The notes: generated from the sequence alone by a model not told the origin. A DNA stretch of 10,069 bases from Methanobacteriota archaeon (GCA_002685895.1 NYYK01000017.1:7923-17991); one strand, 5' to 3'; shown: positions 1 to 6,484, counted from the first letter of the stretch. Translations and numbers: made by a program.

Positions 1-1137
1 GAAGTCCCTTGCTCTGCTGCAAACCCAAATGGCCCAGACACCTATCCTCAAGATGCAACTCAATGGTGTGATACCGACCAAGATAACTATGGAGATAATT
101 TGAATGGTAACAATCCCGATTGGTGCCCCGCAGAATGGGGTAACAGTACCCGAGGAATAATGTTTGATTTTGTTGAGAATAAATATGTCACAATTCAGCG
201 ATTTGGCTGTATAGATTCAGATGGCGATGGCTATGAGGATAGTGGAGAAAGAACAGAAAATCCCCACCAAGATTGGTCCACCAATAAGTCTGAGTGGGTG
301 GATAGCGATAGAGATGGAGTTGGCGATAATGCAGATTGGGATGACTTGGATCCATCAGTTTGGACTCTAGAACAGTATTGCATCAAAAATTCTGATGATT
401 ACAACAATTGTGAAGTAGAATACGTTCCAGATGTTAGTACAGACGATAGTAGCGACCTTTCTTCTAGTGAGAAGAGGAATAAATTAATCAAGGAATTCAT
501 CATTTATGGTGGTGGTATTGGTATTGGCCTGATAGCAGGAATTGTTGCCATGTGGGGCTTGATTGGATTGATACGCACATCACTCTCCAAGCGCGCTACA
601 GACGCTCAATATACCCACCAAGATGCTACTCAGGAATTGCAAGCATGGGAAGAGGGTGAAAAGTTTGAATCCCGTGGTGGAATTACTGAAGAGAAAGGTT
701 GGGAAGGAGAGAAACTTGGTGATGGAGTCACAGAAGACCAACTTTGGGATATATCTGAAGATGTTAGCAAACCCAGTGCAATTCCAGACTCAAGTATGTT
801 TACTGAAGATGGAGGAGTTTCTGCAGACGCAGTATCTGAAGAGTTAGATTATCATTCCATGACTGTTGCTCAACTCAAAGAGCAACTCAAAGCAGCAGGG
901 CTTCCAGTATCCGGTAAGAAGGCTGAACTGATTGAGAGATTGACCGATAAGCCCTCAACAACTGCCCCAGAGCCAGAACCAGTTCCAGTAGAGGACCAAC
1001 CTACACCACCACCAGCATCCACAGAACTTCCAGCGGGCGCACCCCCATTACCTGATGGTGGATTGCCAATGGGTTGGACTATGGAGCAGTGGGTCTACTA
1101 TGGTCATCAGTGGTGGGAAGCACAGAATAAAGAATAG
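1..1137 (+). CDS. Membrane-anchored protein with Ca-binding-type repeats and a cytoplasmic SAP motif (5' partial)
   Basis: The reading frame is open from base 1, so the start lies outside the window; 378 residues are visible. Residues about 1-125 hold acidic, Trp- and Cys-containing repeats of the type CDTDQDNYGDN, CIDSDGDGYED and WVDSDRDGVGDN, which resemble thrombospondin type 3 / DxDxDG calcium-binding repeats. A hydrophobic Gly-rich stretch at about 166-191 (EFIIYGGGIGIGLIAGIVAM onward) is a single membrane segment, followed by basic residues (RTSLSKR), which suggests the N-part is outside and the C-part in the cytoplasm. Residues about 285-316 match a SAP motif (MTVAQLKEQLKAAGLPVSGK, then AELIERL), a helix-turn-helix associated with nucleic-acid binding. 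A Pro/Glu-rich linker and an aromatic C-terminus (GWTMEQWVYYGHQWW) complete it. Function is unknown; domain order and topology are inferred from sequence. It converges on the minus-strand block with 3 nt between stop codons. Confidence 0.85.
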   Translation, partial: EVPCSAANPNGPDTYPQDATQWCDTDQDNYGDNLNGNNPDWCPAEWGNSTRGIMFDFVENKYVTIQRFGCIDSDGDGYEDSGERTENPHQDWSTNKSEWVDSDRDGVGDNADWDDLDPSVWTLEQYCIKNSDDYNNCEVEYVPDVSTDDSSDLSSSEKRNKLIKEFIIYGGGIGIGLIAGIVAMWGLIGLIRTSLSKRATDAQYTHQDATQELQAWEEGEKFESRGGITEEKGWEGEKLGDGVTEDQLWDISEDVSKPSAIPDSSMFTEDGGVSADAVSEELDYHSMTVAQLKEQLKAAGLPVSGKKAELIERLTDKPSTTAPEPEPVPVEDQPTPPPASTELPAGAPPLPDGGLPMGWTMEQWVYYGHQWWEAQNKE

Positions 1138-1140
1138 TTT

Positions 1141-1392
1141 TCAGTGAAAAACAACTGGAAGGCGAGCTCTTAGTTCACCCAACTCTTTGCCGGTGATAAT
1201 AGGATTACCATCTCTCTTTAGATTATTAATGAGCAGCCATAATATAGTATTCCATAATGTCTTATCAGCATGTAGTTCTACTGCATTGCAAGCTGCTAAA
1301 TTCAGAAGAGTTTGTTCATCACTCCCCTCATCAAATAGGCCGCGTACAAGAGTTTCCGGAGATATCCAGTAAGATGGTGCTTGGCCTTTCAT
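1141..1392 (-). CDS. Unrecognised 83-aa protein, last gene of the ParA/RHH block
   Basis: I do not recognise a family. The protein is soluble, slightly acidic in the first half and basic in the last third, with a Leu/Trp-rich central helix (LWNTILWLLINNLKR) and no signal peptide; that stretch is short and amphipathic rather than a clear membrane segment. No PIN, RelE, MazF or HEPN catalytic motif is visible. An in-frame GTG at 1401 sits inside the Shine-Dalgarno AAGGAGTGA (1398-1406), so ATG at 1392 is the likelier start, 5 nt after the stop of the RHH gene. The tight spacing means it is almost certainly co-translated with the RHH protein and may be its functional partner. Its stop is 3 nt from the stop of the convergent membrane-protein gene. 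Confidence 0.7.
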   Translation of the reverse strand: MKGQAPSYWISPETLVRGLFDEGSDEQTLLNLAACNAVELHADKTLWNTILWLLINNLKRDGNPIITGKELGELRARLPVVFH

Positions 1393-1397
1393 TTGAA

Positions 1398-1406
1398 TCA
1401 CTCCTT
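1398..1406 (-). promoter_or_regulatory. Shine-Dalgarno site that decides the start of the 83-aa gene
   Basis: AAGGAGTGA on the minus strand lies 5 nt before ATG at 1392 and complements the archaeal 16S 3' end. It contains the in-frame GTG that would otherwise be taken as the start, and it overlaps the RHH stop codon. Confidence 0.65.
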
Positions 1407-1640
1407 GAAAGGAGAGAGATCAAGTTTGGAGACTAGGCTATTTACATCTACATCATTCAATGACTTCAACGAATCTTGTAGAGATTCACTATCTCTGTTG
1501 AGTTTATTCAGTCTATACACCTTCAATAGATGTTGAAGAAGTTCATCCACACTTTGGTAATTTTCTAATGCACGCATAGAATTTAATTGCCTTCTAACTT
1601 CAAAACTAACGCTTACTGATGTCATATCTGGGGAACCCAT
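1398..1640 (-). CDS. Small ribbon-helix-helix-like DNA-binding protein downstream of ParA
   Basis: An 80-residue protein. Residues 6-13 (MTSVSVSF) look like the DNA-contacting beta strand of a ribbon-helix-helix (MetJ/Arc/CopG-type) fold, followed by helix A (EVRRQLNSMR), a turn, and helix B (SVDELLQHLLKVYRL). Residues 48-80 form a Ser/Leu/Asp-rich tail that could contact a partner. ATG at 1640 follows the Shine-Dalgarno AGGTGA by 4 nt; a second ATG at 1625 has none. It lies 122 bp downstream of parA with its own TATA box and a palindrome at the predicted start of transcription, consistent with autoregulation. ParA paired with a small RHH centromere-binding protein is known from plasmid systems (ParG, Omega type); an antitoxin of the archaeal VapB/RHH type is the main alternative. 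The RHH call is from pattern only and was not confirmed by a profile search. Confidence 0.72.
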   Translation of the reverse strand: MGSPDMTSVSVSFEVRRQLNSMRALENYQSVDELLQHLLKVYRLNKLNRDSESLQDSLKSLNDVDVNSLVSKLDLSPFKE

Positions 1641-1694
1641 CCTCTCACCTTTGCTGTCCTTAGTTCAGAACATCTATAGAAGTTTGGCGGTTGA

Positions 1695-1706
1695 TTGACA
1701 AGTCAA
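1695..1706. promoter_or_regulatory. Palindrome TTGACAAGTCAA, candidate operator
   Basis: Perfect inverted repeat TTGAC-AA-GTCAA located about 25 bp downstream of the TATA-like element at 1721-1728, i.e. over the predicted transcription start of the RHH gene. RHH proteins bind short inverted or direct repeats as dimers of dimers, so this is a natural site for autoregulation. Binding is inferred. Confidence 0.4.
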
Positions 1707-1720
1707 CTTGCTGATTTAGG

Positions 1721-1728
1721 TATATTTA
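1721..1728 (-). promoter_or_regulatory. TATA box of the RHH / 83-aa gene pair
   Basis: On the minus strand this reads TAAATATA, a good archaeal TATA element, 80 bp upstream of the RHH start codon. Predicted transcription start about 1697-1702, giving a leader of roughly 60 nt. Confidence 0.45.
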
Positions 1729-1762
1729 CTCATTTGGCGAGCATAACCTGACTATTAATTTC

Positions 1763-2725
1763 TTAGTCCAAATCATGTTTGATTTTGTGCATTTTCAAAC
1801 GGCTTGTTTCTTTAATTCCATGTTTGTGCCTTAATTTCTTCACTCTTCTAGATACTTCCTTGGCTAATGACCAATATGCCTGCGAACCCTTATGCTTCCT
1901 TGTATTTGGGTTGTTCAAAATGACGACAGGAACGCCTTCCATGGGCGCATCTGCGATTTGTATTCTTCTAGGAATCATAGTGCTAAAGACTTGCTTTTCG
2001 AAATGTTTGCGAACTTCGCTAGATACAGTGTTGCCTAAGTTACTTCTTTGATACATCGTTAAAGCAATGCCAAACAATTTGAGATGGGGATTTATTCTTC
2101 GTTGAATCAATTTTATTGAGTTCATTAATTGACTCATTCCTTCAAGCGCATACCATTCAGTCTGTACGGGAATCAACACCCAATTAGATGCTGCAAGGGC
2201 ATTGATAGTCAACAAGCCGAGGCTAGGGGGTGTATCGATGATGATGTAGTCGAATTCTTGGATTGCAGACGCAAGCCCTTCCTTCAATCTAGTTTCACGA
2301 CCAATTCTAGTAGCCAACTCAATTTCAGCTCCCGATAATTGAATATTAGATGGTAATAACCAAAGATTTTCAACTTTTATTGACTTTGGCATTTTCTTGT
2401 CTGGATTTGATTGACGCCATGTTTGTTGCATTGAATCAGTGATGATTTCAGGAGCAATAAGGTAATCTTCGATGATGGGTAGTTCTTCCCCTAAATCGTT
2501 CATCAGAAGGTCATATACTGTGCGATCTAACTTGCTTTTATCAATGCCAAAAGAGGTAGAAGCGTTTCCTTGTGGATCTAAATCTATTAGCAACACTTTC
2601 GCTGGCTCTATTCCCATCTCCTTTTTTCCTTCAGCGAGGGCAGTAGCAATGTTCACCGCAGTGGTAGTTTTAGCACAACCGCCCTTTTGGTTAGTGCATG
2701 AGATTACCATTTTGTACGGGTCCAT
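1763..2725 (-). CDS. parA: ParA family ATPase (deviant Walker A)
   Basis: A 320-residue ParA/MinD-superfamily ATPase. Visible motifs: deviant Walker A KGGCAKTT at residues 14-21 with the signature lysine (K14) and catalytic lysine (K19), Walker A' LLIDLDPQGN at 45-54, and Walker B YIIIDTPPSLG at 160-170. The C-terminus (293-316) is strongly basic and fits the non-specific DNA binding that ParA proteins use to ride the nucleoid; there is no MinD-type amphipathic membrane helix, which argues for ParA rather than MinD. Family members form ATP-dependent dimers on DNA and are stimulated by a ParB-type or RHH partner to position DNA or protein cargo. Here the next gene is a small RHH protein. ATG at 2725 is preceded by GAGGTG (2736-2741); the ATG at codon 6 has no suitable site. 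The upstream neighbour is moxR, 99 bp away. No ParB with an HTH/ParB fold is visible. Gly to Ala in the P-loop (GK to AK) is a minor variant. Confidence 0.93.
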   Translation of the reverse strand: MDPYKMVISCTNQKGGCAKTTTAVNIATALAEGKKEMGIEPAKVLLIDLDPQGNASTSFGIDKSKLDRTVYDLLMNDLGEELPIIEDYLIAPEIITDSMQQTWRQSNPDKKMPKSIKVENLWLLPSNIQLSGAEIELATRIGRETRLKEGLASAIQEFDYIIIDTPPSLGLLTINALAASNWVLIPVQTEWYALEGMSQLMNSIKLIQRRINPHLKLFGIALTMYQRSNLGNTVSSEVRKHFEKQVFSTMIPRRIQIADAPMEGVPVVILNNPNTRKHKGSQAYWSLAKEVSRRVKKLRHKHGIKETSRLKMHKIKHDLD

Positions 2726-2805
2726 ACCTCTTCGCCACCTCTCGTGAATGTAGCCTCTGCTTTGAACCTTAATCAGTACCGCGATTACTTGAGTCTCTAG
2801 ATGGG

Positions 2806-2821
2806 CACCTAACTCTAGGTG
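2806..2821. repeat. Inverted repeat CACCTA-ACTC-TAGGTG between moxR and parA
   Basis: A perfect 6-bp stem with a 4-nt loop, 3 nt past the moxR stop and about 80 bp upstream of parA. It has no T-tract, so it is not a typical archaeal terminator; it may be a short hairpin in a read-through transcript or an operator for parA. Confidence 0.3.
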
Positions 2822-2824
2822 AAA

Positions 2825-3817
2825 TCAAGCGGTCTGGATAACTGGAACAGGTACTTCAGACAGAATCTTTCTTGTAATGTGCATTCCAGTTATACCACGA
2901 ATCTTTGCTTCTGGCTTGAGAATAATTCTGTGGCTGATGATTTGCAGTGCAACTCCCTTGATGTCGTCTGGAATCACATAATCACGTCCATCAACTGCAG
3001 CAGATGCGCGCCCGGTCTTGAACAGCGACTGGCTAGCACGGGGTGAAGCTCCGGTGATGACTCTGTGGTCCTCACGGGTACGCTGAACAACTTCGACAAT
3101 GTAGGATAGAATTGCTGGGTCGATGTGAACTGTCTCCAATGCCTTCTGCATAGCAACCACCTTCTTAGGGGAGGTAATTTGTTGCACATCATGATCATCC
3201 TTTCCTCGCAACTTTCTACGAGCAAGAATTGCCTTCTCTTCTGAACGGTCTGGATAACCCATTGACATCTTCATCAGGAATCGGTCCATCTGCGCTTCTG
3301 GAAGTGGATATGTTCCTTCTTGCTCAATCGGATTCTGAGTAGCAAGCACTACGAACGGTGCAGGTAACTTGTGGGTGATACCTTCAATGGTTACCTGTTT
3401 TTCTTCCATTGCCTCGAGCAAAGCAGCTTGAGTCTTTGGTGGAGCACGGTTAATTTCGTCAGCAAGGAGGATGTTTGAGAAGAGTGGACCAGGACGAAGT
3501 TTGAATTCTCCTGCTTTTTGGTCGTACATGTAGGTACCCATTATGTCTGAAGGCAACAAGTCAGGTGTGAACTGAACACGCTTGAATTTACAACCCAGTG
3601 CTCTTGCAAAAGTATTGGCAAGTAGGGTTTTTGCTAGTCCAGGGAAATCTTCGAGTAGCATGTTACCATTGGAAAGAATACCTATAGTGACTTTTCTTAG
3701 ATTCTCTTGTTTTCCGATGATGACTTTTGATACTTCATTCATCAATCCGTTTGAAATTGCGCTAACAGTAGCAATCAAATCACGAGTACGCCCATCGCCT
3801 CCCATAGTCGTCTGCAT
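2825..3817 (-). CDS. moxR: MoxR-family AAA+ ATPase
   Basis: A 330-residue AAA+ ATPase of the MoxR/RavA clade. Numbering from ATG at 3817: MoxR-type Walker A EDFPGLAKT at 56-64, Walker B LLADEINRAP at 117-126, sensor 1 ATQNPIEQEGTYPLPEAQMD from about 159, which includes the family hallmark. The C-terminal lid follows (GASPRASQSLFK, then DYVIPDDIKGVA). MoxR proteins act as chaperones that help metal or cofactor insertion or maturation of large complexes, usually with a von Willebrand A protein. No DUF58 or vWA gene follows here; the neighbours are aIF5B upstream and ParA downstream. An in-frame GTG at 3826 lies inside the Shine-Dalgarno AAGGAGTG, so the ATG at 3817 is preferred. Length is normal for the family. 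The client is unknown. Confidence 0.93.
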   Translation of the reverse strand: MQTTMGGDGRTRDLIATVSAISNGLMNEVSKVIIGKQENLRKVTIGILSNGNMLLEDFPGLAKTLLANTFARALGCKFKRVQFTPDLLPSDIMGTYMYDQKAGEFKLRPGPLFSNILLADEINRAPPKTQAALLEAMEEKQVTIEGITHKLPAPFVVLATQNPIEQEGTYPLPEAQMDRFLMKMSMGYPDRSEEKAILARRKLRGKDDHDVQQITSPKKVVAMQKALETVHIDPAILSYIVEVVQRTREDHRVITGASPRASQSLFKTGRASAAVDGRDYVIPDDIKGVALQIISHRIILKPEAKIRGITGMHITRKILSEVPVPVIQTA

Positions 3818-3823
3818 GGTGAA

Positions 3824-3831
3824 CACTCCTT
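3824..3831 (-). promoter_or_regulatory. Shine-Dalgarno site that decides the moxR start
   Basis: AAGGAGTG, 6 nt before ATG at 3817. It contains the in-frame GTG that would extend the protein by three residues. Confidence 0.6.
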
Positions 3832-3902
3832 AGTACAGGTTACCGACCGACCCGATTCATACTAAAGGGTTGGGGGTTTATTAGTCATAGATAATTCACT
3901 CG

Positions 3903-5708
3903 TTATCTACCCCAAAAGTGGTCTTCGCGGCGGTGAATTGTAATTATTTCACCCAGGATTTCTTCTTCGATTGGCGATATATTCAATTTACGCAATTTGC
4001 GCACATGGGATTCTGGTACATCGACTAGTAGCACATCTTCTTCATCTACTCCACGCCCAATAGTGATGCCATCTATGGCGACGGCTAATTCATCTCCCTG
4101 TTTTGCTTCGGTTAACACATGGTCACCATCTCTAATTGATTTGACTCGCCCGGCTTTTTCACCTTGAATGGTTAGTAGACGTTGGCCCACATGAATTCTA
4201 CCTCCAAGAACTCTAACACCTACCACTGCAGGTCCAGAGCGACGGAAGATATGGTCGGCGAGGATTAGTATTCTTCCGGGATGAATGACATGTTCCCGAC
4301 TTTCTTCCTCCAATCTCTTTTTTGTCTCTCCAAGCCATTCATCGTATTCTTCCAAAATGTGGTAGATGATGTCTGAACCGATATGTAGAACTTCACAGTC
4401 ATCCTTCTCAAGTTCCGCTTGTGCTTCAGTTAGTATTCCAGAACTGAAGGACAATATAACCCGTTCAAACGGGTCTTCAGAGATTGCTGCTGCTCTGACA
4501 TCCTTTTTTGTGATATGCCCAATAGTGGCTGAGCGAATATTGATTTTTCTTGGCTCACCTGATTCATCCTTCATGTTACGTAACTCAAATGCCAACGCTT
4601 CTAGGCCACCAAGTGTGTCTGCTTTGATTGCAACACCCTCCTCGTCTAGATCAATGGATATCTCACATTCCTCGGCAGCAAGTGCCAATATTCGCTCTCT
4701 TGAATCAGGGCCAGGAATTACTCTGAGTGTAGTGCCAGCAAGAATCGCTTCAATTTCGGGTGCGCTCAATTTTAGTCCCGCAGCGGCAGACACAGAGTCA
4801 ACCGAATCCCATCTATCTCCAGCATCTCTCATCTCGGACATTCCTCGAGGAGAAAACATTCCCTTGATTCGCGTAACTAATGGCCCATTTGGGGTGGCAA
4901 CTGCTATCTCATCGCCTTTGTTTAGAGTGCCACGATGAAGAATGATGTCGATTGTCTTGCCAAGCCCCCTCTCTTCCTTCATTTCCAATACAGTTGCCTC
5001 CGCATCGCCAGCAACGTCTCCTAGTTGTTCGGCAAGAAACTTTTCTGCAAGTCCGATGGTTACAGCAAGCAGGTCTTGAATACCCTCGCCTTCCTTGGCA
5101 GAGCAAGGAACCATAGCAATGTTTTTTGTGAAATCTGTGATTTGATCATATCTCTCTAAATTGAATGTTTCTTCAGCAAATTGTCCAACTAATTGCCAAT
5201 ATTTTTGCTCAAACAGAGCGATAACATCTTTGCTCTGGCTACGCATTGAAAGGGCCATCGAACGGCCATGTTCGGATTTCCATCCATATATCCGGTCAAT
5301 TTTGTTACATGCTACCACGAAAGGCGTCTTTGCTTGACGTAGAATTCGTAGTGATTCTAGAGTTTGAGGCTTACATCCATCGGCGATGTCAATTACAAGG
5401 ATAGCAATGTCTGCTAATGACCCCCCGCGTGTCCTTAGAGTGGAGAACGAGTGGTGGCCGGGAGTATCTATGAAGAGTAGACCAGGCGAATCGAAATTTT
5501 TCCCACCCATCAATGGTGAACATAGTTCATTAAGAATATCTGCAGGAACTTCAGTAGCCCCTATATGTTGAGTGATTCCGCCAGCTTCCCTTGCCATTAT
5601 TGATGCTTGCTTATCTGTTCCAAGTGAACGAATGTGGTCGAGTAAACTGGTTTTACCGTGGTCAACATGTCCTAGGACCGCGACGATTGGTTGCCTCTGT
5701 TCGGTCAT
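3903..5708 (-). CDS. infB: Translation initiation factor aIF5B (IF2-like GTPase)
   Basis: A 601-residue archaeal IF5B, the GTPase that promotes subunit joining and initiator tRNA placement. From ATG at 5708: G1 GHVDHGKT at 13-20, G2 region GGITQHIGA near 44, G3 DTPGHHSF at 81-88, G4 NKID at 135-138, G5 PCSAKEG near 201. The beta-barrel domain II follows (VLEMKEERGLGKTIDIILHR, then GTLNKGDEI), then domain III (around DIIYHILEEYDEWLGE) and domain IV (HPGRILILADHIFRRSGPAV, then VGVRVLGGRIHVGQ). The C-terminal helical extension ending HRREDHFWGR is the part that in archaea and eukaryotes contacts IF1A. Length is the archaeal norm, with no bacterial N-terminal extension and no intein. GTG at 5717 lies inside AAGGTGGT, which is a good Shine-Dalgarno for ATG at 5708; that ATG also gives the family-typical N-terminus just before QPIVAVLGHVDHGKT. 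It follows ndk in a conserved archaeal order, 69 bp apart, with a possible promoter of its own. Confidence 0.97.
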   Translation of the reverse strand: MTEQRQPIVAVLGHVDHGKTSLLDHIRSLGTDKQASIMAREAGGITQHIGATEVPADILNELCSPLMGGKNFDSPGLLFIDTPGHHSFSTLRTRGGSLADIAILVIDIADGCKPQTLESLRILRQAKTPFVVACNKIDRIYGWKSEHGRSMALSMRSQSKDVIALFEQKYWQLVGQFAEETFNLERYDQITDFTKNIAMVPCSAKEGEGIQDLLAVTIGLAEKFLAEQLGDVAGDAEATVLEMKEERGLGKTIDIILHRGTLNKGDEIAVATPNGPLVTRIKGMFSPRGMSEMRDAGDRWDSVDSVSAAAGLKLSAPEIEAILAGTTLRVIPGPDSRERILALAAEECEISIDLDEEGVAIKADTLGGLEALAFELRNMKDESGEPRKINIRSATIGHITKKDVRAAAISEDPFERVILSFSSGILTEAQAELEKDDCEVLHIGSDIIYHILEEYDEWLGETKKRLEEESREHVIHPGRILILADHIFRRSGPAVVGVRVLGGRIHVGQRLLTIQGEKAGRVKSIRDGDHVLTEAKQGDELAVAIDGITIGRGVDEEDVLLVDVPESHVRKLRKLNISPIEEEILGEIITIHRREDHFWGR

Positions 5709-5712
5709 GCAT

Positions 5713-5720
5713 ACCACCTT
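5713..5720 (-). promoter_or_regulatory. Shine-Dalgarno site that decides the infB start
   Basis: AAGGTGGT, 4 nt before ATG at 5708. A second candidate, AGGAG at 5721-5725, would instead serve GTG at 5717 at very short spacing. The two starts differ by three residues. Confidence 0.5.
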
Positions 5721-5745
5721 CTCCTAGATTGATCAGTAATATTAG

Positions 5746-5755
5746 TAATAATTAA
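5746..5755 (-). promoter_or_regulatory. Possible TATA element for infB
   Basis: Minus strand TTAATTATTA in an AT-rich gap between ndk and infB, about 40 bp before the infB ATG, giving a leader of about 17 nt. The gap also holds GTGATCAC (5761-5768) and TGATCA (5730-5735). The element is degenerate and the gene could equally be read through from ndk. Confidence 0.28.
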
Positions 5756-5777
5756 TGGATGTGATCACTAATTTTAT

Positions 5778-6224
5778 TCATTCGTAAATCCAATCCTCTG
5801 CTGAACGAGTCCATTCAACTAAACCATCAGGGAACCAGAGGCTGAGTTCAAACTCAGCGGTTTCTTCAGCGTCACTGCCGTGGATGATATTGTGTCCAAT
5901 GTCCATTGCGTAATCGCCACGAATTGTTCCAGGGCTTGCTTCACGACCATCCGTGGGTCCGATGATATTGCGTGCAACAGCGATAGCGTCAACACCCCTC
6001 CAAGCCATTGCTACAACAGGTCCAGAGGTGATGAATTTGAGTAATCCCTCATAGAACGGCCGCTCTGAGTGGACTGCGTAGTGTCTAGATGCAAGTTCAT
6101 GAGATGGCAATAATTGCTTCAAACCAACCAAACGGAGCCCTTTTTGCTCAAAACGGTTGATAATTTCTCCAACTAATCCTCTTTGAACCCCATCGGGCTT
6201 CACCATCACGAAAGTCGTCTGCAT
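5778..6224 (-). CDS. ndk: Nucleoside diphosphate kinase
   Basis: A 148-residue NDK, which transfers the gamma phosphate from ATP to NDPs through a phosphohistidine. The N-terminus TFVMVKPDGVQRGLVGEII is diagnostic; the active-site histidine is in GHNIIHGSDAEETA, and the substrate-contacting segment GPTDGREASPGTIRGDYA precedes it. The C-terminal SAEDWIYE is normal for the family. GTG at 6233 lies within GGTGA, the Shine-Dalgarno of ATG at 6224, so the shorter form is chosen. It sits between rpl24e and infB, as in many archaea, which links nucleotide supply to translation genes. Confidence 0.97.
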   Translation of the reverse strand: MQTTFVMVKPDGVQRGLVGEIINRFEQKGLRLVGLKQLLPSHELASRHYAVHSERPFYEGLLKFITSGPVVAMAWRGVDAIAVARNIIGPTDGREASPGTIRGDYAMDIGHNIIHGSDAEETAEFELSLWFPDGLVEWTRSAEDWIYE

Positions 6225-6229
6225 GCCTC

Positions 6230-6234
6230 TCACC
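6230..6234 (-). promoter_or_regulatory. Shine-Dalgarno site that decides the ndk start
   Basis: GGTGA, 5 nt before ATG at 6224. It contains the in-frame GTG at 6231-6233. Confidence 0.55.
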
Positions 6235-6271
6235 GAAGCGGCCGTGAAGCCTCTCCTGTTTAAGCAAAACG

Positions 6272-6289
6272 CTCGTACAAAATGACGAG
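6272..6289 (-). terminator. Weak stem-loop after rpl24e
   Basis: CTCGT and ACGAG arms with an 8-nt loop just after the rpl24e stop; on the minus strand it is followed by CGTTTTGC. A 5-bp stem and four Ts are weak evidence; it could be partial attenuation between the ribosomal genes and ndk. Confidence 0.2.
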
Positions 6290-6291
6290 TA

Positions 6292-6483
6292 TTACTGAAT
6301 TCCGCCTTTCACATAGTGGCGGGTCCACTTGACCTTGCGGGAATTTCGCTTGAGATTAACCATATTTTTTCGTGCTTTACTACTCTTGAACCAAAGGACA
6401 GTTCCATCTTTGCGGACAAACATGGTGCCGGTACCCGGCTCGATTTCCTCACCACTGAATGCGCAAACTCTACGCTCAGGCAT
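6292..6483 (-). CDS. rpl24e: Ribosomal protein L24e lacking most zinc ligands
   Basis: A 63-residue L24e (eL24), a large-subunit protein. The family signature is present (CAFSGEEIEPGTGTMFVRKD, then GTVLWFKSSKARKN). In the usual protein the Zn knuckles are CxxC near residues 7-10 and CxxxC near 33-37; here C7 remains but the others are S10, K33 and A37, so a four-cysteine zinc site cannot form. The fold signature and length are otherwise normal, so it is a C-minus variant rather than a broken gene. ATG at 6483 is 1 nt from the rps28e stop, with GGTGA immediately upstream and GGAGG further back, so translation is coupled. Confidence 0.95.
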   Translation of the reverse strand: MPERRVCAFSGEEIEPGTGTMFVRKDGTVLWFKSSKARKNMVNLKRNSRKVKWTRHYVKGGIQ

Positions 6484-6484
6484 T

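Noticed and set aside
623..847. Open frame of 74 codons in another frame of the membrane protein gene
   Set aside because: Overlaps the TM-to-SAP linker of a well supported protein; no independent evidence.
1141..1640. A classical VapBC or RelBE toxin-antitoxin pair
   Set aside because: The RHH protein would fit an antitoxin, but the 83-aa partner shows no PIN acidic residues, RelE, MazF or HEPN motif, and ParA is directly upstream. Kept as an alternative only.
2974..3225. Open frame of 83 codons on the minus strand inside moxR
   Set aside because: Lies in another frame of a conserved AAA+ gene, with Cys/Arg-rich shadow composition.
4366..4938. A 190-codon open frame on the plus strand inside infB
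   Set aside because: It is antisense to a clear aIF5B domain II/III region, has Ser/Ile-rich composition typical of a reverse frame, and no promoter or Shine-Dalgarno.
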